From: Agrilactobacillus yilanensis
GTDB taxonomy: Bacteria > Bacillota > Bacilli > Lactobacillales > Lactobacillaceae
Direction: 5' to 3'
NCBI RefSeq assembly: GCF_003946725.1
Contig: NZ_RHOY01000008.1
Location: forward strand, 1-64,000
Length of the DNA: 64,000 nucleotides
A program made the translations under genes and the position numbers. Shown here piece by piece: positions 34,721 to 43,687 of the stretch; position 1 is the stretch's first letter; every line of letters begins with the position of its first letter. The notes below the pieces were generated by a model. It did no database searches. It saw nothing but the letters and a program-made list of their open reading frames with translations, and was not told the origin of the DNA.

Positions 34721-34770
34721 AACGCCGTGACTACTAAATTAAGTGATTATTGTATTGATATAACGGCGTT
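34721..34770 (+). promoter_or_regulatory. Second inverted repeat upstream of narG
   Basis: AACGCCGT (34721-34728) pairs with ACGGCGTT (34763-34770) across a 34-base AT-rich centre. It lies 78 bases before the narG ATG and probably contains or brackets the narG promoter; no clear -35/-10 pair is visible. Confidence 0.45.
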
Positions 34771-34847
34771 TATGACAAGTTAAATTATGAACAAAATTTT
34801 TGTTAGCTTAACTATTGCAGCAGTCGTTAAACAAAGGAGTTGAGACT

Positions 34848-37800
34848 ATGAAACAAGCCCGGTTTTTCAAACGCGTTGAGAAGTTTAATGGGAACTTCAC
34901 CCAATTAGAAGAAGATTCTCGGCGCTGGGAAAAGTTATACCGGCGGCGTTGGAGCCATGATAAAGTGGTCCGGACAACCCATGGCGTCAATTGTACAGGT
35001 TCTTGTAGTTGGAATGTTTATGTTAAAGAAGGCATTATTACTTGGGAGCATCAAGCGACAGATTATCCATCTTGTGGCCCTGATTTTCCAGAATTTGAAC
35101 CTCGAGGCTGTCCACGAGGGGCCAGTTTTTCGTGGTATGAATATAGCCCTGTACGGATCAAGTATCCTTACATAAGAGGGAAACTTTGGCAGCTATGGAC
35201 GAAAGCCAAAGTTGAAAATCCTGAAGATCTAGTCGCTGCTTGGGCGAGCATCGTCGAAGATGAACAAAAAACAAAGCTTTACAAGTCCGCTCGTGGGCAA
35301 GGGGGCTTAGTTCGTGTGCATTGGGATGAAGCTGTCGAGCTGATTTCCGTTATGACATTATATACCATCAAAAAATATGGCCCCGATCGACTGGTAGGTT
35401 TTTCACCAATTCCAGCCATGTCGATGATCAGTTACGCTTCTGGCGCCCGTTTCCTATCCTTGTTAGGTGGCGAAGTCTTAAGCTTTTATGACTGGTATGC
35501 GGATTTACCACCTGCTTCACCACAAGTTTGGGGCGAACAGACGGATGTTCCAGAATCCAGCGATTGGTATAACAGTCAATACATCATTATGTGGGGCTCT
35601 AACGTTCCATTGACGCGGACACCAGATGCCCACTTTATGACTGAAGCCCGTTATAAAGGGGCTAAAGTTGTTGCTGTCAGCCCGGATTATGCTGAAAACG
35701 TTAAATTTGCCGATAACTGGTTAGCACCACATCCCGGCACTGATGCGGCTTTAGCTCAAGGGATGACTTATACAATCTTGGACAAATTCTATCTACAAAA
35801 ACAAACGCCAAGATTCATCAATTATACGAAGCAATATACCGACCTACCTTTCTTAGTCTTGTTAGATCAAAGTGACGCCGATGAAACCCACTATACTTCC
35901 GGACGGTTCTTACGAATTAGTGATATTAGTGATGAACCAGTGGCTAATGGCGACTGGAAGACTTGTGTGGTCGATGAAAATCGCCATGAAATTGTGGTGC
36001 CTAACGGGACGATTGGTCAGCGTTGGGAAGATAATGTCGATTGGAACTTAGTGTTAAAAGATAAAGATGGTCAAGTGGTTAATCCTAAATTAGGGATTGA
36101 TGAAGATGAAGTCGTTACCATTGATTTTCCTTACTTTGATGAAGCCGGCAATAAAGCTTTAGCCAGACATATTAAGGCACGCTGGGTTGATTTCAAAGAC
36201 GGCAGCAAGCATCTTGTAACAACGGTTTACGACCTAATGCTCAGTCAATATGGCTTGCCGCAACAAGCGAATGATAATTTAGCAGCGAAAGGCCCAGAAG
36301 ATGCCACTAGTCCATATAGTCCAGCTTGGCAAGAAACGGTCACCGGTGTGAAACAAAGTATCTGTGTGCAAATCGCCGAAGAATTCGCTCAAAATGCCAT
36401 TGATAGTAACGGTAAATCCATGGTAATCATGGGCGCCGGGATCAATCACTGGTTTAATAGTGACATGAACTACCGGACTGTCATCAATCTAACCTTACTA
36501 ACTGGCTGTGAAGGCTTCTCTGGCGGTGGCTGGGCCCATTATGTCGGACAAGAAAAACTACGGCCGCAAGAAGGTTGGGCAACGGTAGCCTTTGCCAACG
36601 ATTGGCAAAAAGGCGGCGCTCGCCAGCAAAACGGGACTTCTTTCTGGTACTTTGCCAGCGATCAGTGGAAATATGATGAATTAGATAACGTGGGCTTAAA
36701 GTCACCAGTCAAAAAATCAGCGCATGCCTATGATCATCCCGCAGACTATAATCAATTGGCCGTTCGTTTAGGCTGGTTGCCAAGTTATCCGCAGTTTAAT
36801 CGGAGCTCTTTAGATTTTGTCAAAGATTATCAAACAAAAGACTTGGATGAAATCAAAGCTAAAGTAGTGTCTGAATTAAAACAAGGGAAGCTACAGTTTG
36901 CAGTAGAAGATCCCGATGCTAAAATCAACGCACCAAAAGGGCTATTTATTTGGCGCTCTAATTTATTTACCTCTTCTGGTAAAGGCCAAGAATACTTTAT
37001 GAAACATCTATTAGGTGCTGAAAACGGCTTGTTGGCTAAAACCAATGACCGCTTCAAACCTGAAGACATGGTTTGGCATGACGATCCAGTGGAAGGTAAA
37101 TTAGACTTAGTGGTTGATTTAGACTTCCGGATGGTTTCAACACCAATGTATTCCGATATTGTTTTACCAGCAGCAACTTGGTATGAAAAAGAAGACTTAT
37201 CCAGTACCGATATGCATCCATTCATTCACCCCTTCAATGCAGCCATTGCGCCATTGTGGGAAGCTAAGAGTGACTGGGATATCTTTAAGAAAATTGCTAA
37301 AAAGTTCAGTACATTAGCACAAACTTACTTGCCAGAAGTGCAATATGATTTGAAGACACAACCGCTAGGCCATGATTCGCCAGCTGAAATTGCCCAACCG
37401 ATGGGTCAAATTAAAGACTGGAAAAAAGGTGAAATCGAAGCAATTCCAGGTAAGACGATGCCAAATATGAGTCTAATTCCTAGAGATTACACTCAAATCT
37501 ATGCGAAATATATTGCGTTAGGGCCTAATGCCGGTGGTAAAGTCGGCGCAGATGGCTTGAGCTATTCTGTTGCAGATCAATATGATGAATTAAAACAAGT
37601 CAATCGGACTTATCTTGACCCAGCCGTAGTAAATCATGGCTGTCCAAAGATAGACCAGGCTAAAAAAGCTGCCGATGCCATTTTGACCTTATCCAGTACT
37701 TCAAATGGGGCAGTGGCTAAAAAAGCTTGGGAAAATGAAACCGAACATACCGGAATTGACCTTCATGAAATCGCCGCTGGCCGTGTTGAAGAAAAAATGA

Positions 37801-38522
37801 CTTTTGACAGCATTACAGCGCAACCAAGAGAAGCGATTCCAACACCAATCTTCTCCAGTTCTAAGCACAACGGGGAACGTTATTCACCATTCACGGTTAA
37901 TATTGAATATCTTGTCCCATTTAGAACGTTAACCGGACGGCAACAGTTGTATTTGGATCACGAAATTTTCCAAGAATACGGAGAACAGCTGGCCACTTAT
38001 AAACCAACCCTACCACCGCAAGTTATGGGGCCAGAAGACACAATTGTGCCGGATGCTAAAGAAATCACGTTGCGTTATATGACGCCTCATGGTAAGTGGA
38101 ATATTCATACAACTTATCAAGATAACTTGGAAATGCTGACCTTATTTAGAGGTGGGCCGAATGTTTGGCTATCTATTGAAGACGCGCAAAAATTAGGGAT
38201 TAAAGATAACGACTGGGTTGAACTTTATAACCGTAACGGGGTTGTTACCGCTAGAGCCGTTGTCAGCCATCGGATGCCAAAAGGGACAATGTATATGTAC
38301 CATGCGCAAGATATGGACATTCAAGAACCGTTATCTCAGATTACTGGTAATCGTGGCGGGAGTCATAATGCCCCAACCCAAATTCACGTGAAACCAACCC
38401 AAATGGTAGGGGGCTATGCCCAATTAAGTTATGGCTTCAACTATTATGGCCCAATCGGCAATCAACGGGACTTATATGTAAACGTCCGGAAATTAGAGAA
38501 GGTGGATTGGCATGAAAATTAA
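34848..38522 (+). CDS. narG: Respiratory nitrate reductase, alpha subunit
   Basis: Catalytic subunit reducing nitrate to nitrite at bis-MGD on the cytosolic side of the membrane. 1224 residues from ATG 34848 (AAAGGAG 8 bases upstream). The FS0 ligands His-x3-Cys-x3-Cys (HGVNCTGSCSW) and the distal Cys in DYPSC are present, as is the Mo ligand Asp in FYDWYADLPPASPQ. C-terminal MoPterin-binding domain ends with TQIHVKPTQMVGGYAQLSYGFNY. The arrangement is that of NarG, not Nap or Nas. Overlaps narH by 11 bases. Confidence 0.96.
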   Translation: MKQARFFKRVEKFNGNFTQLEEDSRRWEKLYRRRWSHDKVVRTTHGVNCTGSCSWNVYVKEGIITWEHQATDYPSCGPDFPEFEPRGCPRGASFSWYEYSPVRIKYPYIRGKLWQLWTKAKVENPEDLVAAWASIVEDEQKTKLYKSARGQGGLVRVHWDEAVELISVMTLYTIKKYGPDRLVGFSPIPAMSMISYASGARFLSLLGGEVLSFYDWYADLPPASPQVWGEQTDVPESSDWYNSQYIIMWGSNVPLTRTPDAHFMTEARYKGAKVVAVSPDYAENVKFADNWLAPHPGTDAALAQGMTYTILDKFYLQKQTPRFINYTKQYTDLPFLVLLDQSDADETHYTSGRFLRISDISDEPVANGDWKTCVVDENRHEIVVPNGTIGQRWEDNVDWNLVLKDKDGQVVNPKLGIDEDEVVTIDFPYFDEAGNKALARHIKARWVDFKDGSKHLVTTVYDLMLSQYGLPQQANDNLAAKGPEDATSPYSPAWQETVTGVKQSICVQIAEEFAQNAIDSNGKSMVIMGAGINHWFNSDMNYRTVINLTLLTGCEGFSGGGWAHYVGQEKLRPQEGWATVAFANDWQKGGARQQNGTSFWYFASDQWKYDELDNVGLKSPVKKSAHAYDHPADYNQLAVRLGWLPSYPQFNRSSLDFVKDYQTKDLDEIKAKVVSELKQGKLQFAVEDPDAKINAPKGLFIWRSNLFTSSGKGQEYFMKHLLGAENGLLAKTNDRFKPEDMVWHDDPVEGKLDLVVDLDFRMVSTPMYSDIVLPAATWYEKEDLSSTDMHPFIHPFNAAIAPLWEAKSDWDIFKKIAKKFSTLAQTYLPEVQYDLKTQPLGHDSPAEIAQPMGQIKDWKKGEIEAIPGKTMPNMSLIPRDYTQIYAKYIALGPNAGGKVGADGLSYSVADQYDELKQVNRTYLDPAVVNHGCPKIDQAKKAADAILTLSSTSNGAVAKKAWENETEHTGIDLHEIAAGRVEEKMTFDSITAQPREAIPTPIFSSSKHNGERYSPFTVNIEYLVPFRTLTGRQQLYLDHEIFQEYGEQLATYKPTLPPQVMGPEDTIVPDAKEITLRYMTPHGKWNIHTTYQDNLEMLTLFRGGPNVWLSIEDAQKLGIKDNDWVELYNRNGVVTARAVVSHRMPKGTMYMYHAQDMDIQEPLSQITGNRGGSHNAPTQIHVKPTQMVGGYAQLSYGFNYYGPIGNQRDLYVNVRKLEKVDWHEN

Positions 38523-40071
38523 AGCACAAATTTCAATGGTGCTGAACTTAGACAAGTGTATTGGCTGTCATACTTGTTCAGTAACCTGTAAAAATACATG
38601 GACCAATCGTCCCGGCGCTGAGTATATGTGGTTTAACAATGTGGAAACCAAACCCGGTGTCGGCTACCCTAAAGGCTGGGAAGACGAAGATCATTATCGT
38701 GGCGGCTGGCACTTAAATCAAAAAGGACACTTAGAATTAGTAGCCGGTAGCAAGTTAAACAAAATTGCACTAGGCAAAATTTTCTATAATCCAGATATGC
38801 CGGAATTAGATGATTACTATGAACCTTGGACTTATGACTATCAAACGTTATTTAGTCCCGAAAAGAAACATCAGCCGGTTGCCCGGGCAAAGTCACAATT
38901 GACTGGTCAGCCAATGGATCTAAAATGGGGGCCAAACTGGGATGATGATTTGGCGGGTTCCAGTGAAACGATGCAAGACGATCCAAACATTAAAAAAATT
39001 CAAACTGAGATTAAAACAAACTTTGAAGATGCCTTCATGATGTATTTACCAAGACTTTGCGAACATTGTTTAAATGCACCTTGTGTTTCTTCTTGTCCTA
39101 GTGGCGCGATGTACAAACGGGATGAAGATGGCATTGTTTTAGTAGATCAAGAAAAATGTCGGGGCTGGCGTTTTTGCATGACCGGCTGCCCTTACAAAAA
39201 GGTTTATTTCAACTGGAAAACAAACAAAGCTGAAAAATGTACTTTTTGTTATCCAAGAATTGAAGAAGGGTTACCAACGGTTTGTTCTGAAACCTGTGTT
39301 GGCCGGATCCGTTATATCGGCGTCATCTTATATGATGCTGATAAAGTTCGGTCCGCTGCTGAAGAACCTGACGAACAAAAGCTTTACGAACGGCAATTAG
39401 AGGTCTTCTTAGATCCCAATGATCCAGAAGTCGTTGCCGCTGCTCAAGAAGCTGGTATTCATGACGACATGATTGAAGCCGCTCAAAATAGTCCAATTTA
39501 TAAGATGGCTGTAGAAGAAAAAATTGCTTTCCCACTGCATCCAGAATATCGGACAATGCCAATGGTTTGGTACGTACCACCACTATCTCCAATTATGAAT
39601 TACTTTGAAGGCAAAGATTCCATTCACAATCCAGAAATGATTTTCCCAGCCATTGATGAAATGCGGATTCCCGTAGATTATTTAGCTAGCCTTTTGACAG
39701 GTGGGAATACGACTGTTGTCAAAGCAGCCCTTTACAAATTAGCCATGATGCGGCTATACATGCGGGCTAAAACCGCAGGCAAAGACTTTGATGAAAGCAA
39801 ATTAGATCGGGTGAACTTAACCGCTGATCGGGCCACAGCACTTTATCGCTTGTTGGCAATTGCTAAATATCAAGACCGCTTTGTCATTCCAAAATCTCAT
39901 AAAGAATATGCTGAAGACACCTTTAGTGAACAAGGTACAGTAGGTTATGAATCTTGTGACGGCTGCGGTTTAGCTGGTGATCGTCAAGATCGATTTGGTA
40001 AGAAACAACCACAAAAGACATCTGAAGAAATCTATGCAGAAAGTTTTTATGGGGGGATCTGGCGTGATTGA
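38512..40071 (+). CDS. narH: Respiratory nitrate reductase, beta subunit
   Basis: Electron-transfer subunit between NarI haem and NarG. 519 residues with four Cys clusters: CIGCHTCSVTCKNTW near the N terminus, CEHCLNAPCVSSCP, CRGWRFCMTGCP (with Trp replacing one Cys, as in the 3Fe-4S cluster of NarH) and CTFCYPRIEEGLPTVCSETC. ATG 38512 lies within the narG end (11-base overlap), preceded by GAGAAGGTGG. C terminus EEIYAESFYGGIWRD overlaps narJ by 8 bases. Confidence 0.96.
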   Translation: MKIKAQISMVLNLDKCIGCHTCSVTCKNTWTNRPGAEYMWFNNVETKPGVGYPKGWEDEDHYRGGWHLNQKGHLELVAGSKLNKIALGKIFYNPDMPELDDYYEPWTYDYQTLFSPEKKHQPVARAKSQLTGQPMDLKWGPNWDDDLAGSSETMQDDPNIKKIQTEIKTNFEDAFMMYLPRLCEHCLNAPCVSSCPSGAMYKRDEDGIVLVDQEKCRGWRFCMTGCPYKKVYFNWKTNKAEKCTFCYPRIEEGLPTVCSETCVGRIRYIGVILYDADKVRSAAEEPDEQKLYERQLEVFLDPNDPEVVAAAQEAGIHDDMIEAAQNSPIYKMAVEEKIAFPLHPEYRTMPMVWYVPPLSPIMNYFEGKDSIHNPEMIFPAIDEMRIPVDYLASLLTGGNTTVVKAALYKLAMMRLYMRAKTAGKDFDESKLDRVNLTADRATALYRLLAIAKYQDRFVIPKSHKEYAEDTFSEQGTVGYESCDGCGLAGDRQDRFGKKQPQKTSEEIYAESFYGGIWRD

Positions 40072-40657
40072 TTTGAAGCAATTAGATCAAAGTCGACGTA
40101 ATTTTTATTATTTGTCGCATTTGATCGACTATCCGCAACCAGAGCTGCAAAGTGCCGGATTTTTAGAAAATTTCGAAAAAGAGTACGATGAAAATTCACC
40201 TTATAAAGCACAAGTTGCAGCGATTATCACCGAATTTCAAGCACAGTCTTTTGAAAGCTTGACGCAAACTTACAGTAACTACTTTGAAATGAATAAACGA
40301 TTCACCTTGTACATGACATTTTATCGTTTTGAAGATTCCAGAGAGCGGGGCGAAATTTTAGCCAAATTAAAAATGCTTTATGAAATGTTTGGCGTCGCCG
40401 CTTCTGATCAAGAATTGACAGATTATTTACCGTTAATGCTAGAATTTTTAGCTTATGGTGATTGGCAAGATGAGACCCAAGATCGGGTCAAAGATTTGAC
40501 CTTACTTTTTTCAGTTGTTGAAGATGGCACCTATAAACTATTGGAGAATGGGGCAATTTATCAAGATCAAGCCTACTTTAAGCTTTTAAAAATAATTCGT
40601 GCAGAATTAGGTAAATGTGTGACAAAACAACAAATTAGTCAAGCGGAGGTGAGATAA
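40064..40657 (+). CDS. narJ: Nitrate reductase assembly chaperone
   Basis: System-specific chaperone that holds NarGH until the molybdenum cofactor is inserted and NarI is bound. 197 residues from GTG 40064, which has GGGGGGA 7-8 bases upstream; longer frames lack a ribosome-binding site. The helical TorD/NarJ-type fold is suggested by LSHLIDYPQPEL, YSNYFEMNKRFTLYMTFYRFEDSRERGEILAKLKMLY and LPLMLEFLAYGD. It overlaps narH by 8 bases and narI by one. Confidence 0.92.
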   Translation: MIDLKQLDQSRRNFYYLSHLIDYPQPELQSAGFLENFEKEYDENSPYKAQVAAIITEFQAQSFESLTQTYSNYFEMNKRFTLYMTFYRFEDSRERGEILAKLKMLYEMFGVAASDQELTDYLPLMLEFLAYGDWQDETQDRVKDLTLLFSVVEDGTYKLLENGAIYQDQAYFKLLKIIRAELGKCVTKQQISQAEVR

Positions 40658-41346
40658 TGGCACATCCAGTGCAATGGTTCATTTGGACGGTTTATCCGTA
40701 TTTGATGTTAGGCTCCTTTATTTTTGGCACGATTATTCGTTTTGCCTTTTATCCAGCATCAGTCACGGCGAAATCCAGTGAACTTCTAGAAAAAAGACGG
40801 TTGATGCGGGGGAGTATCTTCTTTCATGTCGGCATCATAATGGTTTTCTTTGGACATATTGTAGGGATTTTTATTCCGAAAGTATGGACAGATGCTCTAG
40901 GTATTCCGAACGAGGTTTATCACATGTTTGCCCTAGTTGCAGGGGGTCTTGGGGGATTAGCGGCTTTGATCGGCATGCTGATTTTGACCTACCGGCGCTT
41001 CAGTGACGTTCGGGTGCATATGACCAGTACCCTTAGCGATTTGATTGTGAACGTCTCATTATTAATCATCATTATTTTAGGGCTATCCGCAACCTTTATC
41101 GTCAGCGCAACCCAACCAGAATTTAATTACCGAGAAAACTTATCAATCTGGGGTCGACAACTATTTTATTTCAGACCCAATTATTTATTGATGCTTAACG
41201 TGCCACTATTGTTTAAAGCCCATGTTTTCTTCGGCCTAGCCATCTTTGGCTTCTTCCCATATACACGATTAGTCCACGCCTTTGCCTTACCAATTCGTTA
41301 CATCAAACGGCGCTATCTCGTATATCGGAAACGCCCACAATTATAA
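40657..41346 (+). CDS. narI: Respiratory nitrate reductase, gamma subunit (cytochrome b)
   Basis: Membrane anchor and quinol oxidase of the complex, binding two b haems. 229 residues with five membrane segments (about 8-28, 50-72, 87-110, 126-148, 183-203). Candidate haem His: those in FFHVGIIMVFFGHIVG (helix 2) and KAHVFFGLAIFGFFPYTRLVHAF (helix 5). TAATG coupling with narJ. Because lactobacilli generally lack haem biosynthesis, activity would probably need exogenous haem and quinone; that is general knowledge, not visible here. Confidence 0.93.
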   Translation: MAHPVQWFIWTVYPYLMLGSFIFGTIIRFAFYPASVTAKSSELLEKRRLMRGSIFFHVGIIMVFFGHIVGIFIPKVWTDALGIPNEVYHMFALVAGGLGGLAALIGMLILTYRRFSDVRVHMTSTLSDLIVNVSLLIIIILGLSATFIVSATQPEFNYRENLSIWGRQLFYFRPNYLLMLNVPLLFKAHVFFGLAIFGFFPYTRLVHAFALPIRYIKRRYLVYRKRPQL

Positions 41347-41349
41347 ATC

Positions 41350-41586
41350 AGAGCGCGAACCAACATGGGTGATTTCGCAATATAACCTAGACTTGGCAGG
41401 TAGTCGCTTGCGACTAGCAACAAGGCGTAGTTATATGTAGAAATCAGTGTTGGTGAGCGCGTTTAAATCAGAGCGCGAACTAGAGCGGGAAAGCCTCGAG
41501 CACTAACCTAGAATTATGAAATAAGCGCACTTCGCTTATGAATAATTCGTAGTTAGGTGAGAGCTTTGCTCTTTTGGAACGCGTTT
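41350..41586 (-). repeat. Array of two long palindromic repeat units, inverted orientation
   Basis: Units 41350-41465 and 41470-41586 run opposite to those at 1-347. The first is nearly identical to the unit at 1-107 (about six differences in 106 positions); one of these is a compensated pair, CCAGCAC/GTGCTGG becoming CCAACA/TGTTGG. The second shares about 66 identical core bases with the unit at 111-224 but has entirely different outer arms that are again complementary (AGAGC...AAAGC with GCTTT...GCTCT). The array follows the narI stop by three bases. Confidence 0.85.
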
Positions 41587-41595
41587 CAAAAACAA

Positions 41596-41677
41596 AAAAG
41601 ACCAGTCAATTTTATACCGATTACAACAAATTAGACTAAAATCTAATGGTATCGGTATAGCTTTGACTGGCCTTTTT
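41596..41677 (+). terminator. Terminator of narGHJI
   Basis: Very long hairpin: GACCAGTCAA...TATACCGAT (41600-41621) pairs with ATCGGTATA...TTGACTGGCC, with a nested TTAGA/TCTAA stem at the tip, followed by TTTTT. The left flank is A-rich. The remaining 290 bases to moaE are AT-rich; a small AAAGCCCGGCTTT-like hairpin with T run lies at 41816-41831. Confidence 0.85.
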
Positions 41678-41904
41678 GTATCAACTTGGTTATGCAAAAT
41701 TTCCGGGTGGAGCATAAATTAAGGCGTAAATCGCATGAATTATCAAGTTTCACACCAAAAATTTATTTTTTTATAATAAAAATATTTTTGATCATGAATA
41801 TGAAAACACTAATAAAGCCGGGCTTTTTTTGAAAGAAAAAAATAAAAATTTAGCAGACTGAAAAAATTTGGTCAATTAGGGAAATAACTGATAGCAATTC
41901 TCAT

Positions 41905-41921
41905 CTATTATGGCATAATAG
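41905..41921 (+). promoter_or_regulatory. Palindromic site and probable extended -10 upstream of moaE
   Basis: CTATTATG-G-CATAATAG is a perfect 8-bp inverted repeat with one central base. It contains TGGCATAAT, a plausible extended -10 promoter element; the -35 is poor (TAGCAA at 41892), consistent with an activator-dependent promoter. Located 48 bases before the moaE start. Confidence 0.5.
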
Positions 41922-41968
41922 AGTTAGTATTTTGTGAATTATTTAGCTTTTTAAGAGGAGGTGGTCCT

Positions 41969-42388
41969 TTGGCTATTATTGATTTAATACAGGGACCGAT
42001 CAATGTAGAGGCACTTAACAAACAACTTGTTGATCCTAAGTATGGCGGCATTGTCACTTTTGTAGGCACAGTGCGCCAGTGGACAGATGGGATTCAAACA
42101 GAGTCGATTAATTATACGGCTTATGAAGAAATGGCCCTAAAGCAAATGCATGAACTCGCACAAACCGTTGAAGATACTGGTAGCCGTGTGATCATGGTCC
42201 ACCGGTTAGGACATTTGGAATTAACAGATGCGGCGGTTTATGTCGGTGTTGCTTCTGAACATCGAAGCACGGCTTTTGGCCAATGCCAAATGTTAATGGA
42301 TCAAATCAAATATAAAGTTCCAATTTGGAAAGAAGAAATTGATACCGATAAAGTACGTTGGGGAGGGATTCAGGATGATAAGCATTAA
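41969..42388 (+). CDS. moaE: Molybdopterin synthase catalytic subunit
   Basis: Transfers sulfur from MoaD thiocarboxylate to precursor Z, giving molybdopterin. 139 residues, TTG start 7 bases after GAGGAGG. Motifs: GGIVTFVGTVRQWTDG, YTAYEEMALKQM, VIMVHRLGHLELTDAAVYVGVASEHRSTAFGQCQMLMDQIKYKVPIWKEE, all MoaE hallmarks, including the conserved Lys residues of the C-terminal active site. Overlaps moaD by 14 bases. Confidence 0.93.
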   Translation: MAIIDLIQGPINVEALNKQLVDPKYGGIVTFVGTVRQWTDGIQTESINYTAYEEMALKQMHELAQTVEDTGSRVIMVHRLGHLELTDAAVYVGVASEHRSTAFGQCQMLMDQIKYKVPIWKEEIDTDKVRWGGIQDDKH

Positions 42389-42626
42389 GCTGTTTGCCTA
42401 CTTAGCAGAGATCGTTGATTTAGACGAGATCAAAGTTGAGATTGCCGAAACAGAAGTCACACCAGTGGTCATCAAGGCCCAAGTTGCGGCGGCTTATCCC
42501 GTATTAAAGGATTACCTTAAAACCGTACGTTTTGCGGTCGATCAAGTTTTTGTAGAAGATGACTTAATGATCAATGTTCAAGAACACCATGAATACGCAC
42601 TGATTCCACCAGTAAGTGGGGGTTAA
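42375..42626 (+). CDS. moaD: Molybdopterin synthase sulfur carrier subunit
   Basis: Ubiquitin-like sulfur carrier of 83 residues from ATG 42375 (GGGAGGG 7 bases upstream), ending in the mandatory Gly-Gly (PPVSGG) that MoeB adenylylates. A longer in-frame start at 42339 lies deep in moaE and would add residues not found in MoaD. Three bases separate it from moaA. Confidence 0.9.
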   Translation: MISIKLFAYLAEIVDLDEIKVEIAETEVTPVVIKAQVAAAYPVLKDYLKTVRFAVDQVFVEDDLMINVQEHHEYALIPPVSGG

Positions 42627-42629
42627 GAT

Positions 42630-43682
42630 ATGATAAAATCAGAAGATTTAACCGCAACAGATCCAGCAGTTGATTCAAAAACAGCACCTTTAAAAGATAA
42701 ATACGGCCGGGTAACCGACTATATTCGCATTTCAGTAACCGATCGCTGTCCATTACGCTGCGTTTACTGTATGCCAGAAGAAGGCTTGCCGTTTTTCCCA
42801 ACTGAAAAAGTATTGTCTCAAGACGAAATTGTTAAAGTTGTTGAAAACTTCGCACGTCATGGAGTACATAGCGTGCGTTTAACCGGCGGCGAACCGCTGG
42901 TACGCACGGACATTGTTGATATCGTTCGGCGGGTCAAAGCCGTACCAGGTGTTGACGATGTGGCGATCACGACCAATGGTTTGGCATTACCAAAATATGC
43001 AAAAGCTTTAAAAGAAGCAGGGTTAGATCGGCTGAATATCAGTTTAGATACTTTTAAACCTGAAGAATATAAACGCATTACACGTGGCGGTAATATTAAA
43101 CAAGTGCTTAAGGGCATCCAAGCTGCTTCCGAATTAGATTTTGAAGCGATTAAACTGAATGTCGTCTTGATTAAAGGCCAAAACGATGATGAAATTTTAG
43201 ACTTTTTGAAATATACTATAGATCGTAAGGTTAATGTTCGGTTCATCGAATTTATGCCAATTGGGACGGATCAAAAAACTTGGCATAGTGAATATGTCAG
43301 TTTAGATTCTGTTTTTGAAACTTGCCGTCAAGAGAATCTGTCTTATCACAGTATTAAATCATTGACCGGTAACGGGCCATCTGACAATTATCAGATTCAA
43401 GGGGCAGTTGGTAGTTTTGGGTTGATCCACCCCATTAGCTGTCAATTTTGTGAAAATTGCAATCGCTTAAGAATCACAGCAGATGGTTATATTAAAGCTT
43501 GTCTGTACTGGGATGAAGAAATTAACATTCGTGATGTGATTTATGATGAACCTGCATTTGATCAATTAGTCCAAAAGGCTTTAAACACTAAGCCTGAGAA
43601 CCATGAGATGGCGCTGGCACAGGCCGATCGTATTATTAACCATCAACCAACCTGGCGCCATATGAGTCAAATTGGAGGTTAG
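42630..43682 (+). CDS. moaA: GTP 3',8-cyclase
   Basis: Radical SAM enzyme that, with MoaC, rearranges GTP to cyclic pyranopterin monophosphate. 350 residues: SAM cluster [13 protein letters not shown] (CxxxCxxC), GGEPLVR, and the C-terminal cluster [24 protein letters not shown], and a terminal Gly-Gly (SQIGG) that is functional in MoaA. An unusual ~20-residue N-terminal extension before [17 protein letters not shown] is present. Next gene narK begins 5 bases later, so moaEDA-narK is one transcription unit. Confidence 0.94.
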   Translation: MIKSEDLTATDPAVDSKTAPLKDKYGRVTDYIRISVTDRCPLRCVYCMPEEGLPFFPTEKVLSQDEIVKVVENFARHGVHSVRLTGGEPLVRTDIVDIVRRVKAVPGVDDVAITTNGLALPKYAKALKEAGLDRLNISLDTFKPEEYKRITRGGNIKQVLKGIQAASELDFEAIKLNVVLIKGQNDDEILDFLKYTIDRKVNVRFIEFMPIGTDQKTWHSEYVSLDSVFETCRQENLSYHSIKSLTGNGPSDNYQIQGAVGSFGLIHPISCQFCENCNRLRITADGYIKACLYWDEEINIRDVIYDEPAFDQLVQKALNTKPENHEMALAQADRIINHQPTWRHMSQIGG

Positions 43683-43687
43683 TACAC

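Noticed and set aside
34815-34847. Upstream TTG start for narG giving 11 extra residues.
   Set aside because: The ATG at 34848 has an ideal AAAGGAG site and gives a NarG-like N terminus.
41816-41831. Small GC hairpin with T run between the nar terminator and moaE as a second terminator or sRNA end.
   Set aside because: The stem is only about five pairs and no promoter was seen between it and the nar terminator, so no transcript is evident.
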